64,000 nucleotides of DNA from Gemmobacter aquaticus (GTDB lineage: Bacteria > Pseudomonadota > Alphaproteobacteria > Rhodobacterales > Rhodobacteraceae): assembly GCF_007859075.1 (NCBI RefSeq), contig NZ_VOAK01000011.1:434001-498000 (forward strand), read 5' to 3'. Positions 16,626-25,752 of this stretch are shown piece after piece. The notes under the pieces are model-generated. The model was not told the DNA's origin, made no database searches, and saw only the letters and a list, made by a program, of their open reading frames with translations. The position numbers and the translations under genes were made by a program. Every line of letters begins with the position of its first letter. The first letter of the stretch is position 1.

Positions 16626-16695
16626 GGGGGCGCTCGCGCCCCCTCTGGACCTGTCGGCCCATTCACCCCCTGAGGATATTTGAGAAAAAGAGAAA
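16626..16695 (+). repeat. Intergenic palindromic repeat, copy 4
   Basis: GGGGGCGCTCGCGCCCCC forms a perfect hairpin. A spacer with CTGTCGGCCCATTCA and CCCCCTGAGGATATTTG follows, then a purine-rich tail. It is almost identical over some 65 bases to copy 6 at 27408. It is in plus orientation and faces copy 5, 12 bases away. Confidence 0.85.
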
Positions 16696-16707
16696 GGGAT
16701 AGGCGGC

Positions 16708-16760
16708 TTCTTCTTTTCCCAAATATCCTCGGGGGGTGCGGGGGGCAGAGAGCCCCCCGT
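16708..16760 (-). repeat. Intergenic palindromic repeat, copy 5
   Basis: On the minus strand a GGGGGGC/GCCCCCC hairpin follows the nucleoside phosphorylase stop by 16 bases, then CACCCCCCGAGGATATTTG and a GAAAAGAAGAA tail. It pairs in facing orientation with copy 4, so the block 16626-16760 has the layout of a BIME. Apart from this pair, the gap 16517-16775 holds nothing I can name. Confidence 0.85.
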
Positions 16761-16775
16761 CGCCATCCGTTGGGA

Positions 16776-17573
16776 TCAGAGATCGCGCAGGAATCGGCGT
16801 AGGACGCGCTCCAGCTTGGCCGCACCCAGCGGGGCCATCGCCTTGGTGTGTTCGTGGCTGATCTTTTCGTCCGACATGCCCTGGGCCATGTTGGTGATGG
16901 TCGAGATCGCCGCGACGCGCAGCCCGAGGAAGCGGGCGAGGATCACTTCGGGCACGGTCGACATGCCCACCGCATCGCCGCCGAGGATCTTGATGGCGCG
17001 GATCTCTGCCGGGGTTTCGAAAGAGGGGCCGGAGTACCAGGTGTAGACGCCTTCGGGCAAGGTGACATCTTCTGCCCTGGCCGCCGTTTGCAGCGCTGCG
17101 CGCAGGGTCGGGTCATAGGCATCGCCCATGGGCACGAAGCGGGCGTCCGTCGTCTCGCCAATCAGTGGATTGCGGCCCGAGAAGTTGATGTGATCGCTGA
17201 TCAGCATCAGATCGCCCGGCGGGATATCCGGGCGCAGGCTGCCTGCGGCATTGGTTGCAATCAGCGTCGTGGCGCCCAGCGATTTCAACAACTCCAACGC
17301 CGGGCGCATCGCGGCGGGGTTGCCGTTCTCGTAGTAGTGTTCGCGCGCGCCGAAAACGGCGACGCGCACCCCCTCCAGCTGGCCGATCACAAGGTTCGGG
17401 TTATGGCCGGACACGCCCGCATGCGGAAACCCCGGCATCTCGGCGTAAGGGATCGCCACGCCATCGACAGCGCCCGCCAAGTGACCGAGGCCGGAGCCGA
17501 GGATCAACCCGACGCTTACCGGGTCGCTTCCCGCGCGGCTGTGCACGAGGGAGGTGAGGTCAGAAATGGCCAT
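16776..17573 (-). CDS. Purine-nucleoside phosphorylase
   Basis: The 265-residue enzyme splits purine ribo- and deoxyribonucleosides with phosphate into base and (deoxy)ribose 1-phosphate. It belongs to the trimeric PNP class: LILGSGLGHLAG holds the phosphate-site serine, HYYENGNPA follows, then TNAAGSLRPDIPPGDLML and the base-binding GPSFETPAEIRA and VGMSTVPEVI. It is the last gene of the nucleoside import operon, one base after the permease stop, so imported nucleosides are cleaved at once. A guanine deaminase gene 11 kb away could handle the freed guanine. Confidence 0.95.
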   Translation of the reverse strand: MAISDLTSLVHSRAGSDPVSVGLILGSGLGHLAGAVDGVAIPYAEMPGFPHAGVSGHNPNLVIGQLEGVRVAVFGAREHYYENGNPAAMRPALELLKSLGATTLIATNAAGSLRPDIPPGDLMLISDHINFSGRNPLIGETTDARFVPMGDAYDPTLRAALQTAARAEDVTLPEGVYTWYSGPSFETPAEIRAIKILGGDAVGMSTVPEVILARFLGLRVAAISTITNMAQGMSDEKISHEHTKAMAPLGAAKLERVLRRFLRDL

Positions 17574-17574
17574 A

Positions 17575-18540
17575 TCAGCGTTCTTTCACATAAGGTTCGC
17601 CACCAGCGCGCGGCGGCACGGCCTTGCCAACCAATCCGGCCAGCACGATGACCGTCAGGATATAGGGCAGGGCGTCGAGTACCGGCACAGGAACCCGCAG
17701 TCCAACCGATTGCAGCACGTCGGGCCGCAGCGCCAGCGACTGGAAGAAGCCAAACAGCAGGCAGGCCCACAGCGCATGCCATGGCCGCCATTTGGCGAAG
17801 ATCAGCGCCGCCAGCGCGATATAGCCACGACCGGCCGTCATCTCGCGCCCGAAGCCCGCCTGCAGCCCGGTCGCCATATAGGCGCCCGCCAGACCGCAAA
17901 GAATGCCCGCGATCAGCACCGCCGCAAAGCGCAGCCGCGCGACCGAGACGCCTGCGGTATCGACAGAGGCCGGGTTTTCGCCCACAGCACGCAGCCGCAG
18001 GCCAAAGCGTGTCCGGTAGAGCAGCCACCAGGTTGCCGGGACCAGTGCAATGCCGACATAAACGAGCAGCGGATGGCCCGAAATCACATCGGCATAAAGC
18101 GGCCCGATGATCGGAACGGACCGCAATGCATCGGCGAAGGGCAGGGTGACCTCACCCATCCGGGCGCCACCTTCAAGCGGTGGGGTGCGTCCGCCCTGAC
18201 CGAACAGCGCCAGCGCAACCAGAACGGTGATGCCCGAGGCTACGAAATTTAGCGCCACGCCGGAAATCAGCTGATTGCCCCGGAAGGTGATCGAGGCCAG
18301 CCCATGCACCAGCGCGAAGAGCAAAGAGCCTACAATGGCCGCCAGAGCCCCCAGCCAGACCGAGCCCGTCAGATAGGCAACCGTCCCTGCGCACATCGCC
18401 CCCATCAGCATCTTGCCCTCAAGCCCGATGTCGAAGATGCCCGCCCGTTCCGAATAGAGACCGGCAAGGCAGGCAAACAGCAGCGGCGTCGCGAGGCGCA
18501 GCGTCGTGTCAAGGAGCTGAAGGAATGTTGCGTAATCCAT
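17575..18540 (-). CDS. ABC transporter permease, nucleoside (BmpA-type system), second permease
   Basis: This 321-residue membrane protein has eight or more hydrophobic segments and the family region PLLFACLAGLYSERAGIFDI followed by GLEGKMLMGA, found in sugar/nucleoside permeases of the RbsC/YufQ group. I choose the second of two adjacent ATGs (18540) because AAGGGGG is five bases from it. It follows the other permease gene by 10 bases and precedes the nucleoside phosphorylase gene by one. Together with the ATPase and BMP protein it completes a purine nucleoside importer. Confidence 0.92.
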   Translation of the reverse strand: MDYATFLQLLDTTLRLATPLLFACLAGLYSERAGIFDIGLEGKMLMGAMCAGTVAYLTGSVWLGALAAIVGSLLFALVHGLASITFRGNQLISGVALNFVASGITVLVALALFGQGGRTPPLEGGARMGEVTLPFADALRSVPIIGPLYADVISGHPLLVYVGIALVPATWWLLYRTRFGLRLRAVGENPASVDTAGVSVARLRFAAVLIAGILCGLAGAYMATGLQAGFGREMTAGRGYIALAALIFAKWRPWHALWACLLFGFFQSLALRPDVLQSVGLRVPVPVLDALPYILTVIVLAGLVGKAVPPRAGGEPYVKER

Positions 18541-18550
18541 CATCGCCCCC

Positions 18551-19687
18551 TTATGCCCGCCGCGCGCGGAAGGCAAAGCCCAGCATCATGCGCACCATTT
18601 GGTCCAGCGCGCCGGTGAAAAGGATCACCAGACCCTGCACCACGATCCGCAGTTCGATCGGGATCGTCGTCTCAAGCCCAAGTGCCGCGCCACCCTGATA
18701 GAGAAAGCCGAAAAGGATCGCGGCCAGAAATACGCCGACCGGATGGTTTCGCCCCATCAGCGCCACGGCGATTCCGATGAAACCAGCCCCCTCGGCTGAA
18801 TTCTGCAGAAGCCGTTCTGCCTGTCCCATCACATTGTTGATCGCCATCAGACCCGCCAGCGCACCCGAGATCAGCATGGTCACGATGGTGATCTTGACAG
18901 CCGAGATACCAGCGTAGCGCGCGGCCTTTTCGGATTTCCCGAAGGCGCGGATCATATACCCAAGCCGCGTGTGCCACAGCAGAACCCATGTCCCGACACA
19001 GGCGAGAATGGCCAGAAAGAAGCTGATGTTGGCCGGCACCTTCTGATACATCGGCTCACCTGCCGGGTTCAGGCGCACCTGACCATCCGGCGTGTAGCGC
19101 AGGAAGAAGTCGCTGATGAAGGGCAACTGGTGGAAATGCGGCAGCGAGACCGTGGCCGGAAACCGGGCAGAGGCCGGGTCCATGCTGGTCGGCGGCCGCA
19201 GGAAATCGACCAGAAGCCAGATCATCAGCGCTGCGGCGATGTAGTTGAACATGATCGTGGTGATCACGATGTGGCTGCCGCGTTTGGCCTGCAGATAGGC
19301 CGGAACTGCGGCCCATGCCGCTCCGAAGACTGCCGCTGCCACCATGGCACCGATCAGCGCCAGCGACCAGTGCGGCCAAGGCAGCATCAGGCAGCACAGC
19401 GCCACGCCCAGGCCGCCAAGCTGCGCCTGCCCCTCGGCGCCGATATTGAAGAGCCCGGCGTGATAGGCCACCGTCACCGCAAGCCCGGTAAAGATGAAAG
19501 AGGTCGCGTAATAGAGCGTATAGCCCCAGCCTTGCGGTGACATCAGCGCACCCTTGACCATCACCGTCAGCGCCTGCATGGGGCTTTGCCCGATGGCGAG
19601 CAGCACGAGCGCCGACACCAGCGCCGCTAGGATCAGTGAGATCAGCGGCACCAGAACGACATCGGCCCATTTGGGAAGCGAGTTCAT
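18551..19687 (-). CDS. ABC transporter permease, nucleoside (BmpA-type system), first permease
   Basis: The 378-residue permease starts with a membrane helix ([20 protein letters not shown]) and has the family motif [19 protein letters not shown], matching the AGIFDIGLEGKM motif of the partner permease. A periplasmic insertion (about residues 165-215) separates two membrane blocks. Its start overlaps the ATPase stop by four bases (ATGA). The two permeases probably form the heterodimeric channel. Confidence 0.92.
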   Translation of the reverse strand: MNSLPKWADVVLVPLISLILAALVSALVLLAIGQSPMQALTVMVKGALMSPQGWGYTLYYATSFIFTGLAVTVAYHAGLFNIGAEGQAQLGGLGVALCCLMLPWPHWSLALIGAMVAAAVFGAAWAAVPAYLQAKRGSHIVITTIMFNYIAAALMIWLLVDFLRPPTSMDPASARFPATVSLPHFHQLPFISDFFLRYTPDGQVRLNPAGEPMYQKVPANISFFLAILACVGTWVLLWHTRLGYMIRAFGKSEKAARYAGISAVKITIVTMLISGALAGLMAINNVMGQAERLLQNSAEGAGFIGIAVALMGRNHPVGVFLAAILFGFLYQGGAALGLETTIPIELRIVVQGLVILFTGALDQMVRMMLGFAFRARRA

Positions 19688-21255
19688 GCGGCACCCCCTT
19701 CGGCGACACCGGCCATCAGCAAGCCAAGCTCGCGTTCATTGGTGGTGGCGGGATCACGCTCGCCCATGATGCGGCCGTCGAACATCACGGCGATGCGGTC
19801 AGAAAGGCTCATGATTTCATCGAGTTCCACGGATACGAGCAGCACGGCCTTTCCGGCGTCGCGCAGCGCCACGATCTGCTTGTGGATGAATTCGATCGCG
19901 CCGATATCGACGCCGCGGGTGGGCTGACCCACAAGCAGCAGGTCGGGGTTTCGCTCGATCTCGCGCGCGACGACGATCTTCTGCTGGTTGCCGCCCGAGA
20001 AGTTCTTGGCGGCCAGCGTCGGAATGGGCGGGCGCACGTCAAAGGTGGCCATCTTGGCCTCGCAATCGGCGCGGATCGCGGCATTATCCATCAAGAGCGC
20101 GTTCTTCTGATATTCCGGCGCGTGGTGGTAGCCGAAAGCGACATTCTCCCACGCCGTGAAATCCATGATCAGGCCAAGCACCTGCCGGTCTTCGGGTACA
20201 TGGGCGATGCCATCGGCACGCCGGCTTTGGCCGTCGGAATGCTTGCCTGTCAGGTCCAGCTCCTTGCCGTTGATACGGATGGTGCCGGTGCCGTGATCGA
20301 TGCCGCCCAGAACCTCCAGCAGCTCGGACTGGCCGTTGCCGGCGACCCCGGCGATGCCGAGGATCTCGCCTGCGCGAATGTGCAGATTGATGCCCTTCAG
20401 CCGCTCGACCCCGTGTTCATCGACGACACGCAGGTTTTCAACCTCAAGCACGGTGCGGCCGGGGTTGGCGGGTTGTTTTTCGACCTGTAGCAGCACCTTG
20501 CGGCCCACCATCAGCTCGGCCAGCTGTTCGGGGCTGGTCTCGGCGGTCTTGACGGTCGCCGTCATCTGGCCGCGACGCATGACGCTGACGGTGTCGGTGA
20601 TCTCCATGATCTCGCGCAGCTTGTGGGTGATCAGGATCACGGTCTTGCCCTGATCCTTGAGCCCGTTCAGGATGCGGAACAGATGGTCTGCCTCGGCCGG
20701 GGTCAGAACGCCGGTTGGCTCGTCCAGGATCAGGATCTCGGCCTGACGATAGAGCGCCTTCAGGATCTCCACACGCTGCTGGTGGCCCACGCTCAGATCC
20801 TCGATCAGGGCATCGGGATCGACGTCAAGTTCGTATTCGCGGGACAGCTGGTCCAGAACGCGGCGCGCCTTGGACAGCGAGGGGGCGAGCATCGCGCCAT
20901 CTTCGGCGCCGAGAATGATGTTCTCGAGCACCGTGAAATTCTGCACCAGCTTGAAATGCTGGAAGACCATGCCGATGCCGGCGCGGATGGCGCTCTGGCT
21001 ATCGGGGATGGAGGTCGGGCGGCCGTTGATCAGGATCTCGCCGCTGTCGGCCTTGTAGAACCCGTAAAGGATGGACATCAGCGTGGACTTGCCTGCGCCG
21101 TTCTCGCCGATGATGCCGTGGATCGATCCCTTAGCAACCTGGATCGAGATGTCCTTGTTGGCCTGAACCGGGCCGAAGGCCTTTGAGATGCCCTTCAGCT
21201 CGATGGCGAAGGGGGCGGCAGGTGTCTGCCGCCCCGAACCAATGGCGCCCGCCAT
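19684..21255 (-). CDS. ABC transporter ATP-binding protein, nucleoside importer
   Basis: The 523-residue protein has two fused nucleotide-binding domains. The first has Walker [15 protein letters not shown], signature [11 protein letters not shown] and Walker [13 protein letters not shown]. The second has a degenerate Walker A ([15 protein letters not shown]), signature [14 protein letters not shown] and [12 protein letters not shown], where the usual Walker B acid is replaced. This uneven pair is normal for the RbsA/YufO family of sugar and nucleoside importers, in which only one site hydrolyses ATP. It follows the binding-protein gene by five bases and overlaps the first permease gene. Confidence 0.95.
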   Translation of the reverse strand: MAGAIGSGRQTPAAPFAIELKGISKAFGPVQANKDISIQVAKGSIHGIIGENGAGKSTLMSILYGFYKADSGEILINGRPTSIPDSQSAIRAGIGMVFQHFKLVQNFTVLENIILGAEDGAMLAPSLSKARRVLDQLSREYELDVDPDALIEDLSVGHQQRVEILKALYRQAEILILDEPTGVLTPAEADHLFRILNGLKDQGKTVILITHKLREIMEITDTVSVMRRGQMTATVKTAETSPEQLAELMVGRKVLLQVEKQPANPGRTVLEVENLRVVDEHGVERLKGINLHIRAGEILGIAGVAGNGQSELLEVLGGIDHGTGTIRINGKELDLTGKHSDGQSRRADGIAHVPEDRQVLGLIMDFTAWENVAFGYHHAPEYQKNALLMDNAAIRADCEAKMATFDVRPPIPTLAAKNFSGGNQQKIVVAREIERNPDLLLVGQPTRGVDIGAIEFIHKQIVALRDAGKAVLLVSVELDEIMSLSDRIAVMFDGRIMGERDPATTNERELGLLMAGVAEGGAA

Positions 21256-21260
21256 GGCGA

Positions 21261-22256
21261 TCAGAACGTCGCCGCCGGGCAGGTGTTGTCCGACATATAG
21301 TCGTGCACCTTCAGCTCGCCCGCCTTGATCTTTTCCGCCGCTGCATCGACGGCCGCCTTCATCTCGGGCGTGATCAGTGCGGCGTTGTTGTCATCGAGCG
21401 CATAGCCCACGCCTTCGGCCTTCAGGTCCAGCGTCGTGATGCCGGGCTCGATAGCCTCGCCTTCCTTGAAGGCATTGTAGACGGCCACGTCGACGCGCTT
21501 GAGCATCGAGGTCAGAACCTTGCCCGGATGCAGGTGGTTCTGGTTGCTGTCCACGCCGATCGACAGGATACCTTCGTCCGCCGCGGCCTGCAGAACGCCG
21601 ATGCCCGTGCCGCCGGCAGCGGCAAAGATCACATCCGCACCTTGCGATTTCTGAGCCTTGGTCAGCTCGGCACCCTTCACCGGGTCATTCCATGCGGCCG
21701 GGGTGGTGCCGGTCATGTTCAGCACGATCTTGGCATCCGGGTTCACTGCCTTGACGCCTTCGGCATAGCCGCAGCCGAACTTGCGGATCAGCGGGATGTC
21801 CATGCCGCCGATAAAGCCCACGGTGCCGGATTTCGAGGCCAGCGCGGCCAGCATGCCGACCAGATACGAGCCTTCGTGTTCAGTGAAGATCACCGACTTC
21901 ACGTTGGGCTGCTCGACCACCATGTCGATGATCGCGAACTTGGTGTCCGGGTAGTCAGCCGCCACAGTGTTCAGCACATCGCCAAAGGCAAAGCCGGTCA
22001 TCACGATGGGATTGGCGCCGGCATCGGCCAGCTGGCGCAGGGCTTGCTCGCGCTGCGCCTCGGACTGCATTTCCAGCTCCTTGAAGGTGCCGCCGGTTTC
22101 CTGCGCCCATTTGGTTGCGCCGTTGAACGCAGCCTCGTTGAACGACTTGTCGAACTTGCCGCCCAGGTCGAAGATGATGGCAGGATCGGCCGAAACCATT
22201 GCCGAAGACAGCGCAAGCGTTGCCGCCGCGCCGAGCAGGGTTTTCATCAGGGTCAT
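21261..22256 (-). CDS. BMP family nucleoside-binding protein
   Basis: The 331-residue periplasmic protein has a signal peptide (LLGAAATLALSSAMVSADP) and the BMP-family body: IIFDLGGKFDKSFNEAAFNG near the start, GFIGGMDIPLIRKFGCGYAEG in the middle and VDSNQNHLHPGKVLTSMLKR towards the end. BMP proteins related to PnrA and BmpA bind purine nucleosides. It lacks a lipobox cysteine, so in this Gram-negative it should be soluble. It is the first gene of the five-gene import and phosphorolysis operon. Confidence 0.93.
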   Translation of the reverse strand: MTLMKTLLGAAATLALSSAMVSADPAIIFDLGGKFDKSFNEAAFNGATKWAQETGGTFKELEMQSEAQREQALRQLADAGANPIVMTGFAFGDVLNTVAADYPDTKFAIIDMVVEQPNVKSVIFTEHEGSYLVGMLAALASKSGTVGFIGGMDIPLIRKFGCGYAEGVKAVNPDAKIVLNMTGTTPAAWNDPVKGAELTKAQKSQGADVIFAAAGGTGIGVLQAAADEGILSIGVDSNQNHLHPGKVLTSMLKRVDVAVYNAFKEGEAIEPGITTLDLKAEGVGYALDDNNAALITPEMKAAVDAAAEKIKAGELKVHDYMSDNTCPAATF

Positions 22257-22393
22257 GGAAATCTCCCGGTTATCGTTAAGTTTTTTCGCGCCGCCGTTGT
22301 CCGGTCTCCTTGCCGGGTGCGGCCTTCACCGCCGAATTAGGGCGGGAATGCCCCAGCCGGTCAAGATGGAATCGCGGGCGATCATGGGGCGCC

Positions 22394-22411
22394 TTTGATC
22401 TTTCGATCAAA
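22394..22411. promoter_or_regulatory. Perfect inverted repeat upstream of the nucleoside operon
   Basis: TTTGATC (22394-22400) and GATCAAA (22405-22411) are exact inverted arms around TTTC. The element lies 138-155 bases before the BMP start and 10 bases after the rimI stop. It could be an operator for the nucleoside operon or a weak terminator for rimI. The adjacent TGACGTCA at 22416-22423 is a second short palindrome. Confidence 0.45.
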
Positions 22412-22420
22412 TTCGTGACG

Positions 22421-22852
22421 TCAAGTCGCGATGCCGGGCGGTGAAAGCGGGCGCGACAGGACCATCGCATCGACCGCGTGCCCTGATTCCGTGCGGTAAT
22501 AGGCCCGACGGCGACCGACTGTCGAGAATCCCTGTGCGTGGTAGAGCGCGAGGGCGGGTACGTTGTCGGCGGCCACTTCAAGAAACGCCACCTCGGCACC
22601 CCGCACCAAGGCTTCCATCACGAAGTCCGAGACCAGATGTGCGCCCAATCCCTGTCTGCGCGCTTCGGGCGCGACGGCGATGGTCAGCAGTTCTGCCTCA
22701 CCTGCAACGCAGCGGCCAATCAGAAATCCATTGGGTTGAAAAAGGGCATAAACCTGAGGATCGGCTAGAAGCTGTGCGATTTCTGCGGCCGACCAAGGGC
22801 GCGGGACCGTAAAGCACCGCGCGTGCAGGGCGGCCATCTGTGCCGGAGTCAT
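22421..22852 (-). CDS. rimI: Ribosomal protein S18 alanine N-acetyltransferase
   Basis: The 143-residue GNAT protein has the acetyl-CoA-binding motif VAPEARRQGLGAHLV and the later EVAADNVPALALYHAQGFSTVGRRRAYY, which matches RimI closely (asparagine, ALALY, GF, RR, YY). RimI acetylates the N-terminal alanine of ribosomal protein S18. It starts inside the tsaB stop (ATGA). The tsaB-rimI linkage is common in bacteria, which supports the call. Confidence 0.9.
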   Translation of the reverse strand: MTPAQMAALHARCFTVPRPWSAAEIAQLLADPQVYALFQPNGFLIGRCVAGEAELLTIAVAPEARRQGLGAHLVSDFVMEALVRGAEVAFLEVAADNVPALALYHAQGFSTVGRRRAYYRTESGHAVDAMVLSRPLSPPGIAT

Positions 22853-23457
22853 GGCAGAATCACCGGCGGCGGGTCGGCAGGCGGTGCCGCATCGGCGCCA
22901 CGCAGGTAGAAGGGGGCCGGGCGGGGGCCAGGCGAGCTTGTGGCAGCAATGCGGGCAATCGCCTCGGCCAGGGGCTGGGCGGGGGGCAGGGCGTCCGCGA
23001 TTGCCGATCCGGTGCGGTGTGGGACCTCGGGCAGGTCTGCAACTGGCATCAGCCGCGCCTCTTCAAATCCCGGCATATCAAAGCCTTGGGCATAGGCCTC
23101 GGCCCGGCGCGCGTCCTCGGCCACCAGAAGGGGGCGGGGCAGACCATGGGCCAGCGCCGCAAGCCGCGTGACGCCAATCGCCGGGATGCCAAGCCCAAGC
23201 GCCAGCCCGCGCGCGGCCGCGACAGAGATGCGCACCCCGGTAAAGTTGCCGGGGCCGGTGCCCACGCCAATCCGGGTAAGGTCAGCCCAGTCCAGATCCG
23301 CGTCTGCCAGAAGTTCGGCCAACATCGGCATCAACCGTTCGGCCTGACCTTTTTCCATCGGTTCCAGCCGGTTCAGCACAGTGCCGTCAGGCAAAAGCAA
23401 AGCGGCCGCGCAATGCGCGGCCGATGTGTCAAAGGCCAGTACGGTCTCAGGCGGCAA
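22849..23457 (-). CDS. tsaB: tRNA threonylcarbamoyladenosine biosynthesis protein TsaB
   Basis: The 202-residue ASKHA-fold protein has the phosphate-1 strand VLAFDTSAAHCAAALL, the middle motif RIGVGTGPGNFTGVRISVA and an intact first domain. TsaB is the dimerisation platform for TsaD in making the universal t6A37 tRNA modification, and it is catalytically inactive itself. Its start overlaps the Nfu-type gene by 11 bases and its stop overlaps rimI by four. Confidence 0.93.
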   Translation of the reverse strand: MPPETVLAFDTSAAHCAAALLLPDGTVLNRLEPMEKGQAERLMPMLAELLADADLDWADLTRIGVGTGPGNFTGVRISVAAARGLALGLGIPAIGVTRLAALAHGLPRPLLVAEDARRAEAYAQGFDMPGFEEARLMPVADLPEVPHRTGSAIADALPPAQPLAEAIARIAATSSPGPRPAPFYLRGADAAPPADPPPVILP

Positions 23458-24010
23458 CAGGGCGCACCTCGAGCACCTCAGGGATGTAATGGCGCAGCAG
23501 GTTCTCGATCCCCATCTTGAGCGTCAGGGTCGAGGACGGACAGCCCGCGCAGGCGCCCTGCATGTGCAGATAGACCACCCCACGGTCAAAGCCGTGGAAG
23601 GTGATGTCGCCGCCATCCTGAGCAACGGCCGGACGCACGCGGGTGTCCAGCAACTCCTTGATCTGGCGCACGATGTCGTCGTCTTCAGCCGCGTGGTTGC
23701 TGGCATGGCCGCTGCCGGCGGCCTCACCCTGCATGACGGGGGCGCCCGACTGGAAATGCTCCATGATGGCGCCAAGGATCGCGGGCTTGATATGGTCCCA
23801 GAGGGTCTCTTCCGTCTTGGTGACGGTGACGAAGTCCGACCCGAAGAACACGCCCTGCACGCCAGACACCGCAAAAATGCGCTGCGCAAGCGGGCTTTGC
23901 GCGGCCGTATCGGCCGAGGGGAAATCCGCAGTCCCAACTTCGAGCACGGTGCGTCCGGGCAGGAACTTCAGTGTCGCGGGGTTCGGCGTGGATTCGGTCT
24001 GGATGAACAT
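23447..24010 (-). CDS. Nfu-type iron-sulfur scaffold/carrier
   Basis: The 187-residue protein has two parts: an N-terminal Nfu domain opening FIQTESTPNPATLKFLPGR, and a C-terminal NifU-like domain with the cluster-binding pair Cys154 and Cys157 in QGACAGCPSSTLTLK. Such proteins hold a [4Fe-4S] cluster at a dimer interface and hand it to target enzymes. The layout is the mitochondrial NFU1-like form usual in alphaproteobacteria, rather than the NfuA form with an A-type N-terminus. It heads the Nfu-tsaB-rimI group. Confidence 0.93.
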   Translation of the reverse strand: MFIQTESTPNPATLKFLPGRTVLEVGTADFPSADTAAQSPLAQRIFAVSGVQGVFFGSDFVTVTKTEETLWDHIKPAILGAIMEHFQSGAPVMQGEAAGSGHASNHAAEDDDIVRQIKELLDTRVRPAVAQDGGDITFHGFDRGVVYLHMQGACAGCPSSTLTLKMGIENLLRHYIPEVLEVRPVAA

Positions 24011-24100
24011 TGGATATCTCCGACGATGCTTGTCGGATATGGGCCCGAGGGGGCGTCAAGTCAAGCCGGACCGCCGCGCCGTTCCCGCGACAGGGTGACC

Positions 24101-24274
24101 TTATTCGGCCGACCAGTAGCCGAACATCTGATCCAAGGCCGAGATTTCGCGGAGCGGACCCTTGGCCGGGGTAGGCACATAGTAGGCAAGCGCGTCTTCG
24201 GTCTTGATGGCGACAGGCGTCACATCCGGCTCTGACGGGGCCGGGCGTGGGGTTCTTGAAGGTCGCATGAACAT
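24101..24274 (-). CDS. Small conserved-looking protein of unknown function
   Basis: The start is ATG 24274, with AAAGAAAGG upstream; the longer open frame has no better signal. The 57-residue product has a proline-rich N-terminus (SRTPRPAPSEPDV) and a C-terminal ALAYYVPTPAKGPLREISAL segment ending MFGYWSAE. I recall similar short proteins ending in ALDQMFxYY near stress-protein genes in Rhodobacteraceae, but I cannot name a family. It has no membrane segment. It lies between the stress protein and Nfu genes on the same strand. Confidence 0.55.
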   Translation of the reverse strand: MFMRPSRTPRPAPSEPDVTPVAIKTEDALAYYVPTPAKGPLREISALDQMFGYWSAE

Positions 24275-24389
24275 GGACGAAGCCTTTCTTTCAGCGCTTC
24301 CTCCCTGCGCGCAATTTATGCTGCGATGCGGCAAAAGTCCAGTCCGCCGCAGGGAAATGACGTGAGGTCGCGCCGGCGGGGCGGCTTTT

Positions 24390-24845
24390 TCAGGTGATCG
24401 CCTCAAGCCGTTCCTTGGACATGTCGCCCGGAACGATGGTAATCGGAATGGGCAGTGTGCCCGAGTTGCGGCTGAGTGTGGTGACCAGTGGACCCGGGCC
24501 CTTCTTGTCAGTGCCAGCGCCCAGAACGAGGATGCCGATCTCGGTGTCGGCCTTGACCTGCGCCAGAATCTCGGTCGCGGGGTCGCCCTCGCGGATCACG
24601 AGTTCGGGGTTCACGCCTTGCTTGTCGCGCATCCATTTGGCGAAAACCTCGAAATGCGCTTCAATCCGTTCGCGGGCCTCGGCCCGCATCAGATCAGCCA
24701 CACCCATCCAATGGCGAAACTCCTCTGGCGGGATGATCGACAGGATTTGCACGCCCGCCCCGGTATGGGCTGCCCGCAATGCCGCATAGCGCATCGCGTT
24801 GAGGCATTCGCGGCTGTCATCCAGCACCACCAGAAACTTGCGCAT
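24390..24845 (-). CDS. Universal stress protein (UspA family)
   Basis: ATG 24845, with GAGGGG six bases upstream, gives 151 residues and the classical Usp start KFLVVLDDSRECLNAMRYA. The ATP-binding loop appears as LVLGAGTDKKGPGPLVTTL with the terminal PIPITIVPG strand. Usp proteins bind ATP and help cells under energy or redox stress. The 191-base gap to the divergent plus-strand gene 25037 should hold promoters for both; I find no clear FNR or other known site. Confidence 0.9.
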   Translation of the reverse strand: MRKFLVVLDDSRECLNAMRYAALRAAHTGAGVQILSIIPPEEFRHWMGVADLMRAEARERIEAHFEVFAKWMRDKQGVNPELVIREGDPATEILAQVKADTEIGILVLGAGTDKKGPGPLVTTLSRNSGTLPIPITIVPGDMSKERLEAIT

Positions 24846-25036
24846 ACCGATCCCCTCGCCGGGCCCTTGTTCCGGGCCTTCCTGTCGGGGCGGATCATGG
24901 ACTGCTCCGGGCGGGCTTGGCAAGCGGGGAGGCATGGAAGGGGGCTTGCATATTACCAACTGAAACAGTAAGGAAATATCGATCGAGCCTGAAGCCAGAT
25001 CCGGAAACAGCGCCAGACAGGGCGCAAGGAGGCAAC

Positions 25037-25255
25037 ATGGCGACGATATGGGATGATCTGCTGGCGGCGGATGACATGGCCCGACGGCATGGGGCAGGGG
25101 GCATGCACCCCCGGCTGCGCAAGGCGATCGAGGCAAGCACGACGTTCGCTTCCCGCTCCAGCGGGCCTGTGGCGGGTGCCGATCCGGTGACGGCTGGCGA
25201 GAATGTCGTCTGGCTGCATGGCCCGGACGCCTTGCCGCAGCGGGGGCGCGCATGA
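25037..25255 (+). CDS. Hypothetical 72-residue protein
   Basis: I do not recognise this protein. ATG 25037 has a near-perfect AAGGAGG six bases upstream, the best ribosome site in this part, so translation is likely. It begins ATIWDDLLAADDMARRHG and contains a Ser/Gly-rich middle and the ending ENVVWLHGPDALPQRGRA. No signal peptide or membrane segment is seen. Its stop overlaps the start of the next gene (ATGA), so the two unknown proteins are made together, divergent from the stress protein gene. Confidence 0.65.
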   Translation: MATIWDDLLAADDMARRHGAGGMHPRLRKAIEASTTFASRSSGPVAGADPVTAGENVVWLHGPDALPQRGRA

Positions 25256-25752
25256 CCGACCTTTGCCCACCCCGTCCGAACACCGTCCTTGTCGACACCC
25301 TGGCACTGGATGATCTGGAGCTGGGCGTGCTGTCCGTTCTACGTCATTTCCTGACGAGCTTCGCGCAGCCGGAAACACAGGCCTGGACCGTGGCTTTCAC
25401 CGTTGCGACCGAGCGTTGGGGCGTTGCCGAAGGGCCGCGGCTTGCGCAGGGTGTGCTGGCGGTGCTGCAGGCCCTGATGAACTGCCGGTCAAGTGGCCTG
25501 CGCTTTTCCAACCCGATGTGCGAGGGGTGCCGGCTGCGGGCGACCTGCGATGAGGCTGCCTTCATGACCATGCTGCATTGCATGCGCCGGGATCGGACAG
25601 CCGAGGCGCGCGCGGCCCTGGCGGAGCTGACGTTCGGGCGGATGGACAGCACGCTGATCCAGACAGGTCTGGCGCTTGCCTCGCGCTTTCCTGCCGAGCG
25701 GGGTGGCGCATGGCGGACCGATGCAAGGATGCCTTCGGCCGCGCTGCACTAG
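25252..25752 (+). CDS. Hypothetical protein with a four-cysteine cluster
   Basis: This 166-residue protein is of unknown family. Its middle has Cys78, Cys90, Cys93 and Cys99 (C-x11-C-x2-C-x5-C; MCEGCRLRATCDEAAF contains the last three), followed by Cys110. Such spacing is typical of a zinc knuckle or an iron-sulfur site; the C-x2-C-x5-C end is like that of the EndoIII/MutY cluster loop. The N-terminal half is helical and rich in Leu and Ala. It is coupled to the 72-residue protein upstream through an ATGA overlap, and its end overlaps the convergent protease gene by four bases. Confidence 0.65.
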   Translation: MTDLCPPRPNTVLVDTLALDDLELGVLSVLRHFLTSFAQPETQAWTVAFTVATERWGVAEGPRLAQGVLAVLQALMNCRSSGLRFSNPMCEGCRLRATCDEAAFMTMLHCMRRDRTAEARAALAELTFGRMDSTLIQTGLALASRFPAERGGAWRTDARMPSAALH

